DNA from: an uncultured Paracoccaceae bacterium
GTDB taxonomy: Bacteria > Pseudomonadota > Alphaproteobacteria > Rhodobacterales > Rhodobacteraceae
Length of the DNA stretch: 13,755 bases
NCBI GenBank assembly: GCA_938038825.1
Contig: CALHST010000265.1
Span: 1 to 13,755 of the forward strand
Direction: 5' to 3'
The notes beneath the pieces were generated by a model. It did not search any database. It was not told where the DNA came from and saw nothing but the letters and a program-made list of their open reading frames with translations. This document shows, one piece after another, positions 12,820 to 13,755 of the stretch. The stretch's first letter is position 1. Every line of letters begins with the position of its first letter. Position numbers and translations under genes: made by a program.

Positions 12820-13653
12820 TCAGTGCAAAACGGTTGCAGCACACCACCAGTCGGGAAAGGCCGCTTCGATTTCATAGGCTGCAAACTGTGCCGCCTTCAA
12901 ATCAGGGTATAGCGCAAAACACGTCGCACCTGATCCGGACATTCTCGCCAACAATGCCTGGCGGGATCCAGCCAGAGCGTCCAAAGCCTCTGCAATCCTT
13001 GGCTCTTCATTCAAAGCTGGCGCTTCAAGATCATTGCGCTGGTGCTGCAGCCACTCAACAACCGATGCGACATCTGAAAACCTTGGCAGGTCAACCGTCA
13101 TTGGCGAATTATCCCGGCGCGCCAACCCTGCGAAAACACCACCCGTTGGAATTGGAATACCCGGGTTCACAAGCAACGCAGGCAATGACGGCATCTCAAT
13201 CGGATTGAGACGTTCCCCGATTCCACTCATACGCGTCGCACGTTTTTGAAGACACACTGGCACATCTGCCCCCAAGGCCAATGCGACCTCGGGCGGGGCA
13301 GTATTTCCCAAACTTTCCAAAGCAGACAAAACTGCCGCCGCGTCGGAAGATCCACTGCCAATTCCAGCCGCGTGCGGTAAGTTTTTTTCCAAATGAATGC
13401 GCCCAGTCCAGCCGACACTGTCAGCCGCCCGCCATACCAAATTGCGTTGATCCGCCGGGACACCCGATGCAAACGGTCCGGTCACGTCAACGGACATGTT
13501 AGTACCCGCAAAAAGCGTGATGCGATCACCGATATCGGCAAACATCACCAAGCTGTCGAGCAGATGATACCCGTCAGACCGTTGTCCCGTTACATGCAGC
13601 GTCAGGTTTACTTTGGCTAGCGCCAAAATCGGCTCGCAAAGTGGATCCCTCAC
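12820..13653 (-). CDS. ispE: 4-diphosphocytidyl-2-C-methyl-D-erythritol kinase
   Basis: This 277-aa GHMP-family kinase phosphorylates CDP-ME in the non-mevalonate isoprenoid pathway. It shows AKVNLTLHVTGQRSDGYHLL with K14, the ATP loop PHAAGIGSGSSDAAA (93-107), the catalytic D130 in LGADVPVCL, and MSGSGATCFALYPD near the end. The glycine loop reads GIGSGSS where many homologues read GIGGGSS. The start is a GTG at 13653-13651, overlapping the upstream stop as GTGA, so translation is coupled to the gene before it. The length is normal for IspE (about 280). The product pathway feeds the neighbouring polyprenyl diphosphate synthase. Confidence 0.97.
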   Translation of the reverse strand: MRDPLCEPILALAKVNLTLHVTGQRSDGYHLLDSLVMFADIGDRITLFAGTNMSVDVTGPFASGVPADQRNLVWRAADSVGWTGRIHLEKNLPHAAGIGSGSSDAAAVLSALESLGNTAPPEVALALGADVPVCLQKRATRMSGIGERLNPIEMPSLPALLVNPGIPIPTGGVFAGLARRDNSPMTVDLPRFSDVASVVEWLQHQRNDLEAPALNEEPRIAEALDALAGSRQALLARMSGSGATCFALYPDLKAAQFAAYEIEAAFPDWWCAATVLH

Positions 13654-13755
13654 TGATCGTCAGCAACTTTCAATGGTGCCGCACCCTCTTGCGCAAGTAC
13701 AGCGTCCAACCCAATGTCCATCTTTTTGCGGATCCGTTCTGGATCCGCTTCACTC
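13650..13755 (-). CDS. C-terminal end of an unidentified protein (partial)
   Basis: The last 34 codons of a gene entering from the right edge end in a TGA at 13652-13650, overlapping the ispE start. The visible end includes EADPERIRKKMDIGLDAVLA and a final VADDQ. This is too short to name. In related roseobacters a tetratricopeptide-repeat protein often precedes ispE (recollection), and the helical end would fit that. Confidence 0.65.
   Translation of the reverse strand, partial: SEADPERIRKKMDIGLDAVLAQEGAAPLKVADDQ

Overview
This 13.8-kb window looks like chromosome from a marine alphaproteobacterium of the Roseobacter group (Rhodobacterales). The reasons are the style of the S4, YdcH/DUF465, DUF2007, IspE and EAL proteins, a long-chain polyprenyl diphosphate synthase of the type that makes the Q10 tail, a phaA-phaB pair, and moderate GC. 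This placement comes from family recall, not from a search. The gene content is mostly conserved, with no phage, plasmid, integron, CRISPR or obvious defence module.

Left part (1-3885): the start of a tripartite tricarboxylate transporter (TTT) membrane subunit (tctA-like, running off the left edge) and its periplasmic binding protein (tctC-like) lie on the minus strand. They are divergent from a TctD/TctE-like response regulator and sensor kinase on the plus strand. The two systems share a 135-bp control region. No tctB lies between tctC and tctA, and both transporter proteins depart from the usual family motifs.

Middle (3886-6363): rpsD (S4) has a good terminator, a near-consensus promoter and a leader whose Shine-Dalgarno sits in a hairpin. 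Next come tag (3-methyladenine DNA glycosylase I) and a divergent cytosolic EAL-domain phosphodiesterase. A 57-bp REPIN-like inverted repeat lies between the rpsD promoter and tag and supplies the tag stop codon.

PHB region (6364-8673): phaA (thiolase) and phaB (acetoacetyl-CoA reductase) make 3-hydroxybutyryl-CoA for polyhydroxybutyrate. TGC-rich palindromes resembling PhaR operators lie upstream of each gene, and a clear terminator follows phaB.

Small-gene region (8674-10653): two convergent small ORFs share a bidirectional terminator. One encodes 38 aa behind a perfect Shine-Dalgarno, and it is divergent from a GcvA-like LysR regulator. A DUF465 gene follows, with a three-hairpin 3' UTR.

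Right part (10654-13755): a DUF2007 gene and a TrmN6-like methyltransferase are coupled through a TTGA overlap and are divergent from the polyprenyl diphosphate synthase gene. A second copy of the REPIN-like repeat fills the gap to convergent ispE, which itself overlaps (GTGA) the end of a gene cut by the right edge.

The signals most worth following are the pair of 57-bp repeats with GTAG-footed palindromes, the rpsD leader, the atypical TTT transporter, the PhaR-like sites, the 38-aa protein and the DUF465 3' UTR.
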